Origin: Nannochloris sp. 'desiccata'
Taxonomy: Eukaryota; Chlorophyta; Trebouxiophyceae; Chlorellales; Chlorellaceae
Direction of reading: 5' to 3'
Length of the DNA: 64,000 nucleotides
Assembly (NCBI GenBank): GCA_019044685.2
Contig: JAGTXX020000015.1
Span: 2,046,001-2,110,000 of the forward strand
In this document: piece by piece, positions 21,123 through 31,000 of the stretch
Numbering within the stretch: position 1 is the stretch's first letter
How the letters are laid out: the number at the start of each line of letters is the position of its first letter
Translations under genes and position numbers: made by a program
The notes under the pieces: model-generated
What the model was told of the DNA's origin: nothing
Databases searched by the model: none
What the model saw: the letters and a program-made list of their open reading frames with translations, nothing else

Positions 21123-22374
21123 ATGAAGACATCCCAAAGTGAAGACTACGCTCAAAAAGAGCTAAAATCGTGTCGCTATCAGCTGAGACAGGCTGAAAGA
21201 AGAGCTACCGCGGCTTGTGAATCTCGAGATGCCTTGGTATTGCAGCTGGAGAACGCAACCGATAAAGTGGCAGAGCTTGAAAGAACGCTTAATGTGGCGG
21301 TGAGGAAACAAAAAAAATCCAAAATATTAATTCCAGACTATTCGCTGCTCATCTCCTCTGTCGATCTTGTACACTAATTATTACCACTCCCTTACCCTCT
21401 CAATTTCTAATTTATTGTCCTAACAGACTCACCAGAGAAAATTTTTGGCTAATGAAATAGCGGCAAAAGAAGTTGACCTTGCTGCCGGTGAAAAACACCG
21501 CTCAGACTTAAAAGTTACGCTCAGTATATCTCGCATGGATGTTGGTAAGATGAAAGAGAAGCTTGCAAAGGCACAGTTGGAGGCTGAGGCGCAAGCTAAG
21601 AACACTACATCGATAGAGGCGGCATTGGCGAAAGAGAAGGAAAATTGCAATAAACACCAGAGAGAGCTCGCTGAGATGACTGGGAGACAATCTTCACTGC
21701 TTAATAAACTTAATGATTCGAAGGAAGCAATTGTCAGTTTTGCAAAGGAAGCTCAAATCGCAGCTGTTCAAATTGGAAACCTCGAGAAGAAACTGGCGGC
21801 ATGTGAAAGCGAACTGCAGCTAGCCAGAAGAGAAGCAGCAGAGTCTAGAAAAGCAAAACAAGCATATAAAAATGCCATTAATGATACCCAGAATACTAAG
21901 AAAGAGTTGCGTCACTTAGGGATGGAGTTGTTAAGGGAGCAAGGGACACTCGAGGAGCAAGCAGAGCAGCACAGTGCTCAAGCTTTAGTGCTCTTTCGCC
22001 GAGCCGAGAGAAAGGGCAACATTCATGAAACTTCTTCAAAGGCGGACGAGGAGCTCTCTATCAAAGTGTCAGTCTTGCAGCGTAGACTAATTGCTGAGAA
22101 GGAGGCAGCGGCAAAACTGGCAGCGGCACTGGGGCAAAAGGAAGATGAGGTAACAAAGCTAAAGAAGTCTTTGGAAGTCAGAATGGAAGGAGATGCGTTG
22201 CAGCAGGAATTAGCTTATCTGAGAGGCCAGCTTCACCTCAAAGGCAAGGAACAGAGGGCAGCAAGAGCTGAGGTGGCCTCACTTCAAGCAGAGCTTGCTG
22301 CTCGAGATAAAGAAGGAAGAAAACGTGGCCAAGGTGTGTTAAGTACGTTCATGAATGAGAATGTGGGATTATAA
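21123..22374 (+). CDS. Long coiled-coil protein
   Basis: Exons 21123-21299 and 21427-22374 join in phase 0 (donor GTGAGG, acceptor AACAG), giving 374 residues. Nearly the whole protein is a charged coiled coil rich in Glu, Lys, Ala, Gln and Leu with clear heptads, for example VAELERTLNVATHQRKFLANEIAAKEVDL across the junction. Gln/Ala/Glu-rich stretches such as EEQAEQHSAQAL interrupt it. No globular domain, membrane segment or transit peptide is seen. Such proteins are usually structural (cytoskeleton, centriole/flagellar or membrane tether), but nothing specific shows which. Confidence 0.75.
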
Positions 22375-22664
22375 TCGTCTTTCTTGCTTTAAGAACCTGG
22401 ATTTTAACATGAAAATATAGAAAGGGCTGGGCGGCGTTGCCGTCCAGAAAATAAAGCTCCACTGAACAGACTAGGTCAAGCACACGTATTATTTTTATAT
22501 ACATCAGTTTCTTTAATTGGTAGTATATTATGCGAGACCAGTGCAGCGCTCAAAACAACAATCGCAATTTGATCGATTACCTTTTTAAAAATTCGCAATC
22601 TAGAATCAAGGAAATAACTTCTCCAGCTTCACAAGTTCCCAAATAGAAATCATAAAAAGAGACG

Positions 22665-23417
22665 ATGCAACAGACTGGACCACAGCCAGCGCCGCCCACA
22701 GCTGGCGGTAGACATGGCGAGCCCTTGGTAGTTCACAACACGAAAAACGCCAAGATGAATATGCAAGTCTTAGGGTACAAGTAAGTTTCTGCCTTTTTGG
22801 TGGTTGCGTAGGAAGCTGCCGTTGAAAATCAATATAGTGGCTTGGTTGATTTTTAACGGCGTATAGAACCAAATCAATACAGTTTAAACCCTTTCTCACT
22901 AAATTCATGACATCCGTCTTTTTTTCCTGCCTGCAGTCGTATTTTTGCTGCTCTAGTAGCTGGCACTGCCACTGGCATTCTAGGAGTCACTGGATTCAAA
23001 GGGTTTTTAATATTTGTAGCATTTCAATTAGCGGTAAGAGACATGTTAAAATTTCAAGATATGTGAGTTGCTATCAAAAAAGAGAAGACAAAATTTAAAA
23101 ATACTGGTTCTGACCTACCGCTTTTTTTCTGTCTCTTCTTCAGAACGCGGCTGCGCTGTTCATTAAATGTGGCTTTGCCCCGGATAGATATTATCAAGGA
23201 TGGTGCGTATACGATACTGAACATCTACTGCATACGAAAACTCAATGAATTTTCGCCATATCACGACTACGGTTCACTTTTGCCCCCTTGTTATTAATTA
23301 TTCTTTCATTCTCTCTGCAGGAAGACATTGTTCTTTTCAGGGCTGATGTCACAAGTTGAATTATTGACCTTTGTACTATTCTGGACGTTATCAAATAATC
23401 TAGTATACCTGTTTTAA
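22665..23417 (+). CDS. EMC6: ER membrane protein complex subunit 6 (EMC6)
   Basis: EMC6 is a small membrane subunit of the EMC insertase that places tail-anchored and multi-span proteins in the ER membrane. Four short exons: 22665-22780, 22937-23033, 23144-23202 and 23321-23417. All join in frame and give about 122 residues, close to the usual size. A Pro/Gly-rich cytosolic N-terminus leads to three hydrophobic helices: AALVAGTATGILGVTGFKGF, LIFVAFQLANAAALFIKCGF and ELLTFVLFWTLSNNLVYLF. The family pattern of G-IL-GxTGxxGF, then a soluble F/Y-x-x-W turn (DRYYQGWKTLFFSGLMSQ) and a closing LFWTL is clear. No single exon would have been recognised alone. Confidence 0.9.
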
Positions 23418-23732
23418 GTTATCTTTACCTTGTTACAGCCGTTAAAGTGGGGAAAAGGAAGAAAGGAATAAGACAGTAGAAATTAAGGGTGGGGACCAGA
23501 TGTTGGCATTCATTAATTTGATTAAAAATAAACGGTGAAGGGGAGGGAAGAATTCATTGACTTTAAAAAGGTATAGAAAAGGAAGGATAAGGGGGGAAAC
23601 TAAAGATTCGATTTGGATTCATACGTTGGAAAGAAAACAGTGGCCAAGCAAGAAGTGAAGGACTCAACAAAGTCGGCCGGCAACATATTTTCTTTCTTTC
23701 TGTTATCTTAAGCACTAATAATGATTATCACA
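23418..23732. other. Intergenic region between convergent genes
   Basis: Purine-rich 3' flanks of EMC6 and the thioesterase gene; no coding frame. Confidence 0.5.
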
Positions 23733-24530
23733 CTATAAAGCTCTCAAAGCTCCCAATTTTTTGAAGATTCCACTACTTGTTGCCAACAACTTTTCGTGCC
23801 CACCAACCACATGGTGTAACGTCATATCCACCTGCACAGTTGCCTTTGCTGCGACATCCCCAGTTTCTTTAACTTTAACAATCTGACTACGTACGATCAA
23901 CGGAGCATCAGGCGGGGTGGGTTCATCAAACGTAACCAATAGCTCATATGTTAGCGTTAATGGTGGTTTAGGTAAGCATCCTCGATCCATTAATGCGATC
24001 GCAGCAGTCCAGTTTCCGTGGCAGTCGAACAATGCGGAAACAATGCCGCCATTGACAATTCCTGGAAAAGCACAATATTTCGTATTTAAAGAGACTGAAG
24101 CTTCAAGTCCACCGGGGACTCTGAAACTGCGGAGATGAAGGCCATCAGGCGCTGCGGGGCCGCAGCCAAAACAGGCGCTTTCGGGGGTGTAAGCTACTTG
24201 AACGCAGACTTCTTCATCACTCTCAGGTTCGATGCCTGCTTCTGTGACTGCTGGATGGAGCGGGCTGTTGCAAGGGTTGACATCGTAGCCTTGATGATGG
24301 AGTAATTCCCACTGTTTTGATGTATTTGGGTTGTTATGCCTGTTGGAAGTAAAGCTACGCTTGAAGGTGAAGCTAGCAGTAGTGCTGGTGGTTGTTGACG
24401 TGGATAGGACCTTTGCTGGCAACGCCACGTTGAGGTGATCAAAAGGCTCTGCCCATGCTGACAGGGCACCCTCGGCTACATATGTAGTATTTCTAAGATA
24501 CCTCGAGGCGCTGGAGAGCGCTCGTCGCAT
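23733..24530 (-). CDS. Hotdog-fold (THEM4/PaaI-type) acyl-CoA thioesterase, organelle-targeted
   Basis: Single exon of 265 residues. The first ~75 residues are Arg/Ser/Thr-rich and nearly free of acid, fitting a mitochondrial or plastid presequence. From residue ~110 the hotdog domain begins with the Cys/Gly motif CFGCGPAAPDGLHLR seen in THEM4-like proteins. The helix segment FPGIVNGGIVSALFDCHGNWTAA carries the active-site-type N/H-G-G and Asp/Glu position on the hotdog helix. Strands PLTLTYELLVTFDEPTP and AAKATVQVDMTL follow. It likely hydrolyses acyl-CoA esters; the chain length cannot be told. It is divergent from the RPI4-like gene (289 bp). Confidence 0.8.
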   Translation of the reverse strand: MRRALSSASRYLRNTTYVAEGALSAWAEPFDHLNVALPAKVLSTSTTTSTTASFTFKRSFTSNRHNNPNTSKQWELLHHQGYDVNPCNSPLHPAVTEAGIEPESDEEVCVQVAYTPESACFGCGPAAPDGLHLRSFRVPGGLEASVSLNTKYCAFPGIVNGGIVSALFDCHGNWTAAIALMDRGCLPKPPLTLTYELLVTFDEPTPPDAPLIVRSQIVKVKETGDVAAKATVQVDMTLHHVVGGHEKLLATSSGIFKKLGALRAL

Positions 24531-24819
24531 ATTTGTTACAGCTTTTTAGCAAGGGTTCGAATTCAACAAGATTGTGAGTTATCAAAAGGTGTGAGAGCCT
24601 GCGGCTTTTGCGATAACCTCTAATGCGGTAAAAAACTATCAAACAAATTAAATAAAGGTAAACATGCCGTCCAAAGCTTGGGTTCGTGGTCACATATCAA
24701 GATTTTAGCTCGTCGTGAACTTTGGCATTGCCAATGGCAAAGCAGCATAACAGCAACGCACTAGCCAGATATATCTTTATGCGGCAATTGTGGAATCAGG
24801 GCATTAATTGTTTTTAAAT

Positions 24820-26006
24820 ATGGTAATCCTAACTCAGGCATGTCCAATTCAACGACCCTTTGGGTCTCATTTGTACAAAAGACGAAGAGATTTCCAGCTT
24901 TTGGATAAGCGATCATGGTCTCTTAAGCCGCTTATTCCTAGAGTTTCAGAGGATCAGGACACGGATTATCAGCTTCGGTAAGATCCGTTAATTGCAATGT
25001 TTAAAGATAGAAATTTATTTAGAAGAAGAAATAGTATGCGAAACGTTTAATCTCCCTTTTTTCCCCATCTCCCGCTCTCCGACTTCTTCAGTGCTGTAGC
25101 AAAGCTCCTAGCTGATGAAATGACTGCAAATGGCCAAGTAATTGGAATAGGAACTGGTGTAGCCGTTAACGAATATCTCAGAGAGATTTCTGAGCGATTA
25201 GGTGACGGCCGTCTCTCTGTAAGACTAAACTGATTTTTTAGGTTATGACGGTCGATTATGATTCTTATTGTTCTTCTCTTACTTAATGCCCACAATAATT
25301 AATTAATTAATTAATTGATCGATCAATCAATATACAGGGTGTGAGATGTATCCCATCTTCAGATGTCTCTGCCAGTGAAGCTGCCTTTCTCGGTGTCCCT
25401 CTGACCACAATCGAAGATGTCAACGGTAATGTAGATTTAATGGTTGACGTAGCAGATGAGCTTGATTTAGAAAATTTAGCATATATTGTAGGCCGTGGGG
25501 ACAACGGACCTCAAGCAAATCAACCATCATTGCCACGAGTACGGCAATTACTAGAGAAAGCACGTGTTCGTGTTGTTGTTGTTGACATTGCCAAAACCGG
25601 TCGTCGTCTTGGAGGCTCAGTTCCAGTTTTAATAGAAGCCAATGAAGATATTTGGGAAGATATTGCAGAAGAGCTAGATGACATCTTCATTGGGGATGCT
25701 GAGATTAGAAGACGATCGGTAAATCCTGATGCTGGACCGAGAGGAGGTAATTCTCCTGTGATTACAACTGACGGGAACATGGTGTTGGATGTACAGTTTT
25801 TAGAAGGGTTAAAATTGTTTGGAAAAGATGAGATCTATGATAGGATTGTAGCTGAGATTGAGACTGTGGATGGAGTTTTGGAGCATGGGCTTGTAGTGGG
25901 TGTAGCAAGGAAGGCGGTAGTTGGGACGGTAGTGGTGTCTGCAATTGGAGAAGACGGGCAGGAAGAGGTGAAAGAAGAGAGTGGACCTCGAGTAGTGCAC
26001 TTATAA
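24820..26006 (+). CDS. RPI4-type ribose-5-phosphate isomerase-like protein, plastid
   Basis: Exons 24820-24977, 25092-25218 and 25338-26006 join in frame to 317 residues. The first exon is a basic leader (GSHLYKRRRDFQLLDKRSW), probably plastid-targeting. The body is RpiA-like: GIGTGVAVNEYLREI is the phosphate-binding start, SSDVSASEAAFLGVPL the next conserved turn, and VDLMVDVADELD the D-x-A-D-E motif. EELDDIFIGDAEIRRRS, DAGPRGGNSPVITTDGNMVLDV and VDGVLEHGLVV closely follow Arabidopsis RPI4 (At5g44520), a plastid RpiA-like protein. The GGG-x-A-L-x-R-E-K loop that holds the catalytic Glu of E. coli RpiA is not visible; the equivalent region reads VGRGDNGPQANQPSLPRV. Isomerase activity is therefore doubtful. 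Confidence 0.85.
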
Positions 26007-26255
26007 GAGAGACTAAGTAAAATAATACTCTTTTTCCAGTTTTCATAGTCCCCTTTAATGTATATACAGCTTCTAGATACCTTGCCTAAAGTGCAAACTC
26101 AGTTTGAAACTGTGCAAGAAGATCGAGAGTTGATTTTGCTGTGACCCAGGAAATCGCTATTATCTGATTCTTCAATGCAAATTCATCATCTAATAATCCC
26201 ATTTTGTGCCTTTATAATTTTATCTAAACTCTTAGAACACAAACATATAGCCAGG

Positions 26256-27211
26256 ATGCAGACCGTCGCTTCCCAAAAGTAAGCTTTGGTGTTTTGCACT
26301 GTTTATCATCTCAGCATGGAGGCCGTTCACCTGCCGATCTGGGATATTTGCCACATTTGATGTAGCATCGGGATGCTCTGCAGGATACTTATTTACATTG
26401 TAGACCCGACAAGTTCCAAAAGCTGACTCTTTTGTGCTTTCTGTTGAAACTTCATCTTGCAGGTCTTTTGTTGCCGGCCAGGCCGTGCGTGCCGGTAAGA
26501 TTTTAGGTATCTTAAGGATTAATAACACATCTTAAAGTCTCGAATAGGCGAATATTGTGATATCGGGTTCTATATTAATTGAACTTGTCAAGATATTGAT
26601 TTTCTCACCATCCTTTAATTTCCTTTCTTTTTTCTGAACACGCAGCTCCCGCTGCCGCCCGTGCTTCTCGCTGCGCCGTTATTGTCCGCGCCTCCGCTGA
26701 AGAATCCCGCCGCGCTGTTATCGGTGGATTCATGGCTGGTGTTGTCGCCCTTACCGCTTCCACCGCCAATGCCATGGACCTCATTGATGACCGCAAGGCT
26801 CGTGCCAACGGTTTCGACATCATCTACGAGGCTCGTGACCTCGAGCTCCCCCAGGGTGTCCGCGACGGTCTTGAACAGGCTCGCTCTGACCCCGCCGCCA
26901 CCAAGAAGCGCATTGCTGAGTCTGTCAGCCGCATTGACGGTGACCTCACAACTTTCATTGGCAAGGCCTACTGGACCGAAGCCCGCGAGGAACTCCGCCG
27001 CCAGGTCGGTACCCTCCGTTTCGATATTAACTCTCTCAGCGCTCAGCTCCCCAAGCCCGCCCGCAAGGAGGCTGAAGCCCTCAAGGCTACTTTTGTCAAG
27101 GAGGTCTCTGACCTCGACTTTGCCATCCGCAAGAAAAACAAGGACTCTGCCATCAAGGAGCTCGCTGACACCAAAGCAGCTCTCTCTGCAGTCCTTGCCA
27201 AGCTCGGATAG
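26256..27211 (+). CDS. PSBQ: Photosystem II oxygen-evolving complex protein PsbQ
   Basis: Lumenal extrinsic subunit (about 16-17 kDa) that stabilises the water-splitting site of photosystem II. Exons 26256-26278, 26463-26494 and 26646-27211 join to 206 residues; the middle exon is 32 nt. The leader MQTVASQKSFVAGQAVRAAPAAARASRC is an algal transit peptide. A twin-Arg (ESRRAVIGGFMAGVVALTASTANAM) then directs Tat export across the thylakoid, with cleavage after ANA. The mature protein is a four-helix bundle (RAEEL-like ARDLELPQGVRDGL; AYWTEAREELRRQVGTLRFDIN; LKATFVKEVSDLDFAIRKKN; ADTKAALSAVLAKL). Codons in the last exon strongly favour C-ending forms, unlike most neighbours, as expected for an abundant protein. 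Confidence 0.95.
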
Positions 27212-27620
27212 TTAAATTTCGCTGCTGTCACCAACCATTTGTAGAGGCGGGACCATCTTTGTTTGTTTGAACCTTTTTATGTTTTTGATGAGTTTAGAAG
27301 TGACCTGATAAAAGAATTGGGCACTTAAGCTGTGCAGATTTGCTATAATATAGCTTGATGTAAACCTTTGAGAAGAATTAAAACATTTTAGAGTACGTTA
27401 CACTACAAAGTATCCACAAATAGGGAGCCCCGCTGGTTGCCACAGCAGTAAAGGGACCGTGTATAGATTTAAAGAAAACGACACTCAAAATTTCATTCCA
27501 TTTAATAGAACATACGAATTACAAAGACAAGGGGATCGCAGAATCTTAGCACAGTAGACAAAGGTCTGGCCCTGCGATTTTGATTAGTTTGCTGATCAAT
27601 TCCGTCAAAAAAGCAGGTTC
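27212..27620. other. Intergenic region
   Basis: 3' flank of PsbQ with a TGTAA-containing stretch near 27357, which could be a green-algal polyadenylation signal, then leader of the next gene. No coding frame. Confidence 0.45.
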
Positions 27621-28011
27621 ATGTCTAGTGCTCGCCGTGAACGATTCACAAAAGCATTCACTGAAAGTCTCAAAGCTTGCAGTAAGGAGGTGCGCCTTTT
27701 TGGCTCCGTAAACAACACGACTTGTTTTGTGATCATAAAATTAGTAAGAACTGGATGCTTACCGTGTTCCTATGCCTGCAGGTTCATTTATACGGGAATT
27801 GCATCAAAAACGCATTGCCAGAGGTATGATCTAGCTGTTGATCGCCGTTCTTTCTTTGCTAAGTCAATCTATTTACCGACGCTTGATCAATCCTCACAGC
27901 TTGCTGCTCTCTTTTGAATAGGTGGACAAGGGTGTTTGTGAACGTGAATTCGGAGTATTGAAAGCTTGCTGGCGTGTTGCTCTCCGTGCATCTCTCGCCA
28001 AATCCCGCTAG
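27621..28011 (+). CDS. NDUFAF8: Twin CX9C mitochondrial protein, NDUFAF8-like complex I assembly factor
   Basis: Three small exons: 27621-27689, 27782-27823 and 27922-28011, all phase 0, giving only 66 residues. The joined protein has a basic N-terminus (MSSARRERFTKAFTESLK). The twin CX9C pair follows: CSKEVHLYGNC, then CEREFGVLKAC, separated by IKNALPEVDKGV. Each pair forms a disulfide in a helical hairpin that is imported into the mitochondrial intermembrane space. The spacing and the V-C-x-R-E-F-x-x-L-x-x-C segment match NDUFAF8, which partners NDUFAF5 in complex I assembly. Other small CHCH proteins are possible. The next gene (TPLATE) starts only 37 bp after the stop, on the same strand. 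Confidence 0.8.
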
Positions 28012-28048
28012 ATACCTAACAAATAACTAACTAAACAATAAATACAAG

Positions 28049-31000
28049 ATGTCTAAAAAGTCTCCACAACAGTTTGATCTGCGAAGTGAACTCATCTCTG
28101 GCGACCCTAATAGACAATCTCGTGCTCTTTTAGCAGTCCTGGGCCTCTTGTCTGCAGGCAGAGAAGTAGGATCGCACATCTCTCTAATTTGTCAAGCCAT
28201 ATTAGGCAATGCCAGTGTTGAATCAGATGTTCGTTGCACTGCCTACGATGTCGTTGCAGCTGCAATGCCATCAGACACAGACTGCGCTCGTATCTCTGCT
28301 GCTATCATGGCAGATCTACAGAAAGGTTCTACCGTAGAAGTAAGAGTAAAGGCATTAGGTTCCATAGGCTTACTTCCATCACACCGCCTGCTGGGCATGC
28401 TCAGCGATGAAACCGTCAGAGAAAGACTTGGTGCTGTTTTGAGAAGTCCTTCACCTCCTGTTCGTGCAGCAGCTATAGAAGCTATAAATGGTCTGGTATT
28501 TAGTGACGCAGTTGCTGCAGCTGCGTATTATGTACACCCTAGTAGTGAAGCAGCTCCTGGTGGACCAGCGATCGAGATTGCAGTGGCCACGCCTAGAAAT
28601 AGCAGTGCCGCTTTGGGCCTTGCCCTTGGTTTATCTGCGGTGTTAAGTGAAGCAGTAGCCTCTGCTGGAGAAGGGCTTATCGATGATGATAGTGGAGTTG
28701 TAGTGGCTTCATGCCGTGCAATGAATGCTCTTCTTCAAGCTGCTGCTGCTGCTAGTACCATTGGATCTGGTGAAGAGTCTGCTGCCGCTGCTGCTGCTGG
28801 TGCGGCAGCAAGTAATGAAGGCGCCAAGGCAGCAGTGGTTCGTAGCGAGATGGGTTTAGCTGCTGTCGCTGCTGTTGATGCAGCATTTCCAGTAGCTATT
28901 GCACGATTCCGTTCCTTACCTGCTATGATTCAATGTGAAACGCCTGCTGTGCTGTGCTCCTACCTCAAAGCCATCCAAGTGCAACAAGGCGCCAGACCCT
29001 TGGATGCTTTGCCAGGCGATGAAGGAGGTGCCCGTCGCCACGCTTTTGAAGAAACAGCTTCATTTTTAGCTGAGTTAGTGCGTGGAGGGGACCCTCCTTC
29101 TGTCCTTGCTGCTGCTCAGGGTTTATTTGAGCTCGCAGAGATGGATGCAGCTTCGGCTACAGTTCAAGCATTGTTACCATCGGCAATTGCTGCTGCCATC
29201 GGAGCCTCAACTGCCACCTCTGCGAGTAGCCACGAACGCTCTGTCGCACAACATGCAGTACTTAATTTATTATTACGTCATTTAGATGTCTTACCCAGTG
29301 TTCAACGGGCTGCATTGTTTTCTAGGATACCTCCTATTATTGCTGCTATGCCGGCTGCGTTGGACCGAGTCAAATCTTTCTATCTGTTATGGTCTGCTGT
29401 AGCTGCCTTTGACTGGAATACAAACGCATTGAGTAGAAATAATAAGAGCAGCGGTGGTAATAGCAGTGCTGCAGCGGTGCCTACACCACAGCTTCAATTG
29501 TTACTATTAGATCCCCATTTGAAGGAAGCTATCAGCGGTGTCTCATCTACTGCTACTGCTACCACTAGTTCTAGTTCTACGGCTGGTCCCCCACCTCATG
29601 AACGGTATCAAGACCCTATTTTCCGCGAAGAATTGGTAGGTACACTCCTCTACGTTTTACTAACCCACCCTCGACCAGCAGCTGTCACCGGTGATGGTGT
29701 TGCCGCAGCGTCTTCCGCTGTTGCTCAAGCGTCTGCATTACAAGCTGCATCTGCTGCTGTGGATTGGTTGGTGACTGCGAAATTAGCTTTGCAAGGTACA
29801 AAGGCATGTTTAGGGTGGGATAGGATGGTTGATGTGCAAACGACAGGAAGTACTGCTGCGGCTGATTTGTGGTTGCAGTTATTATTGAGATGTATCCAGT
29901 TGGCGAAGATGTTGAAGGTAAAGTTAGGGCCGACTGCTGCTCGACATGCACACGCTATGGCGACTGCTGCTCGACATGCACACGCTATGGCGACTGCTGC
30001 TCAGGCTGCTGCTAGTGCTGCGGCAACCGCTATCGGAGCAGGAGATGGGGGAACCCCACCGCCTGCACCAGTAGCTGCTACTACAGTGGATCCAGGCACC
30101 GCTGCTCTGGCTGCATTGGTTCGCCGTGCATCTGAACTTGAAGGTGAAACGCAAGGTCTCTTACTTCAAATCGCTGCCAATTGGAGAGCTCTACACCCTG
30201 TTGTTCGACCACGGGCGGTGTGGCTCTGTGCCTGCAATCTCCGTCTTCGTAATGTAGTTGATGGAGCTTGGACATCACTTGCTGATGCTATACATGGGTT
30301 ATTAGCTGATGCACGTGCTGCACGCGATGTAGGTGGCGTTTCTGGATACATGGCATCAGTTGCAGAAGGAACGTTAAAATTAAAGGAGAGTACTCTTCGC
30401 AGTGGTGGTGATGGTGGTGGAAGGCATGATGCTGGTGTTGCTGCTGGTGCAGGGGAAGCAGAAGAAGTTGCTTTATTATCTCTAGAACGTCTCGCTGGTC
30501 TTGTTTCTTCAAACCATCAAGGGCGATTAGAAGGACATCTCGCTGATGTAGCTTCTTTATTGGAGAAATTAGTAGGGGTCAGCCAACATTCTGGTCTGTT
30601 GAATTTGTCACCGTCTGCTGGGGAAAGACTCGTTAGAGTAGGAGAGGCGCTGAAACCTATATCTACTGCTGGAAAGAAGCAATCTACAACAAATACTGCA
30701 GCAGCAACAGCTACTAGTTCTGCCACAACGATTTCGCTTAAAAAATCTACAGCAACTATTAGAGGCGGTGGCGGTGATGGTGGTCGTAAGGGTGATGGTC
30801 CTTCTTCATCTGGTCCTGCTGCTGCTGTTGTTGTTGTTGAGTTGGTTCATATAGGAAGTACAAGTGGTGCTGCAGTAGCATCGTATCCTTCTACATTACC
30901 TACCGCTGCTGCATTATTTGGCGCGCCCGAGTCAACTAGGTACAGAAAGTTCTTAGAACAGCTGCAGGCGGCAGCGCTGGAGAAGTCGATTGCTGCTGGC

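Noticed and set aside
24548..24566. GGGTTCGAATTC box that looks like the B box of a tRNA gene
   Set aside because: The flanking bases do not form a T stem and no acceptor or anticodon arm can be drawn.
26232..26528. 98-codon frame on the minus strand
   Set aside because: It overlaps the first two exons and introns of PsbQ, whose splice model gives a complete, well-known protein.
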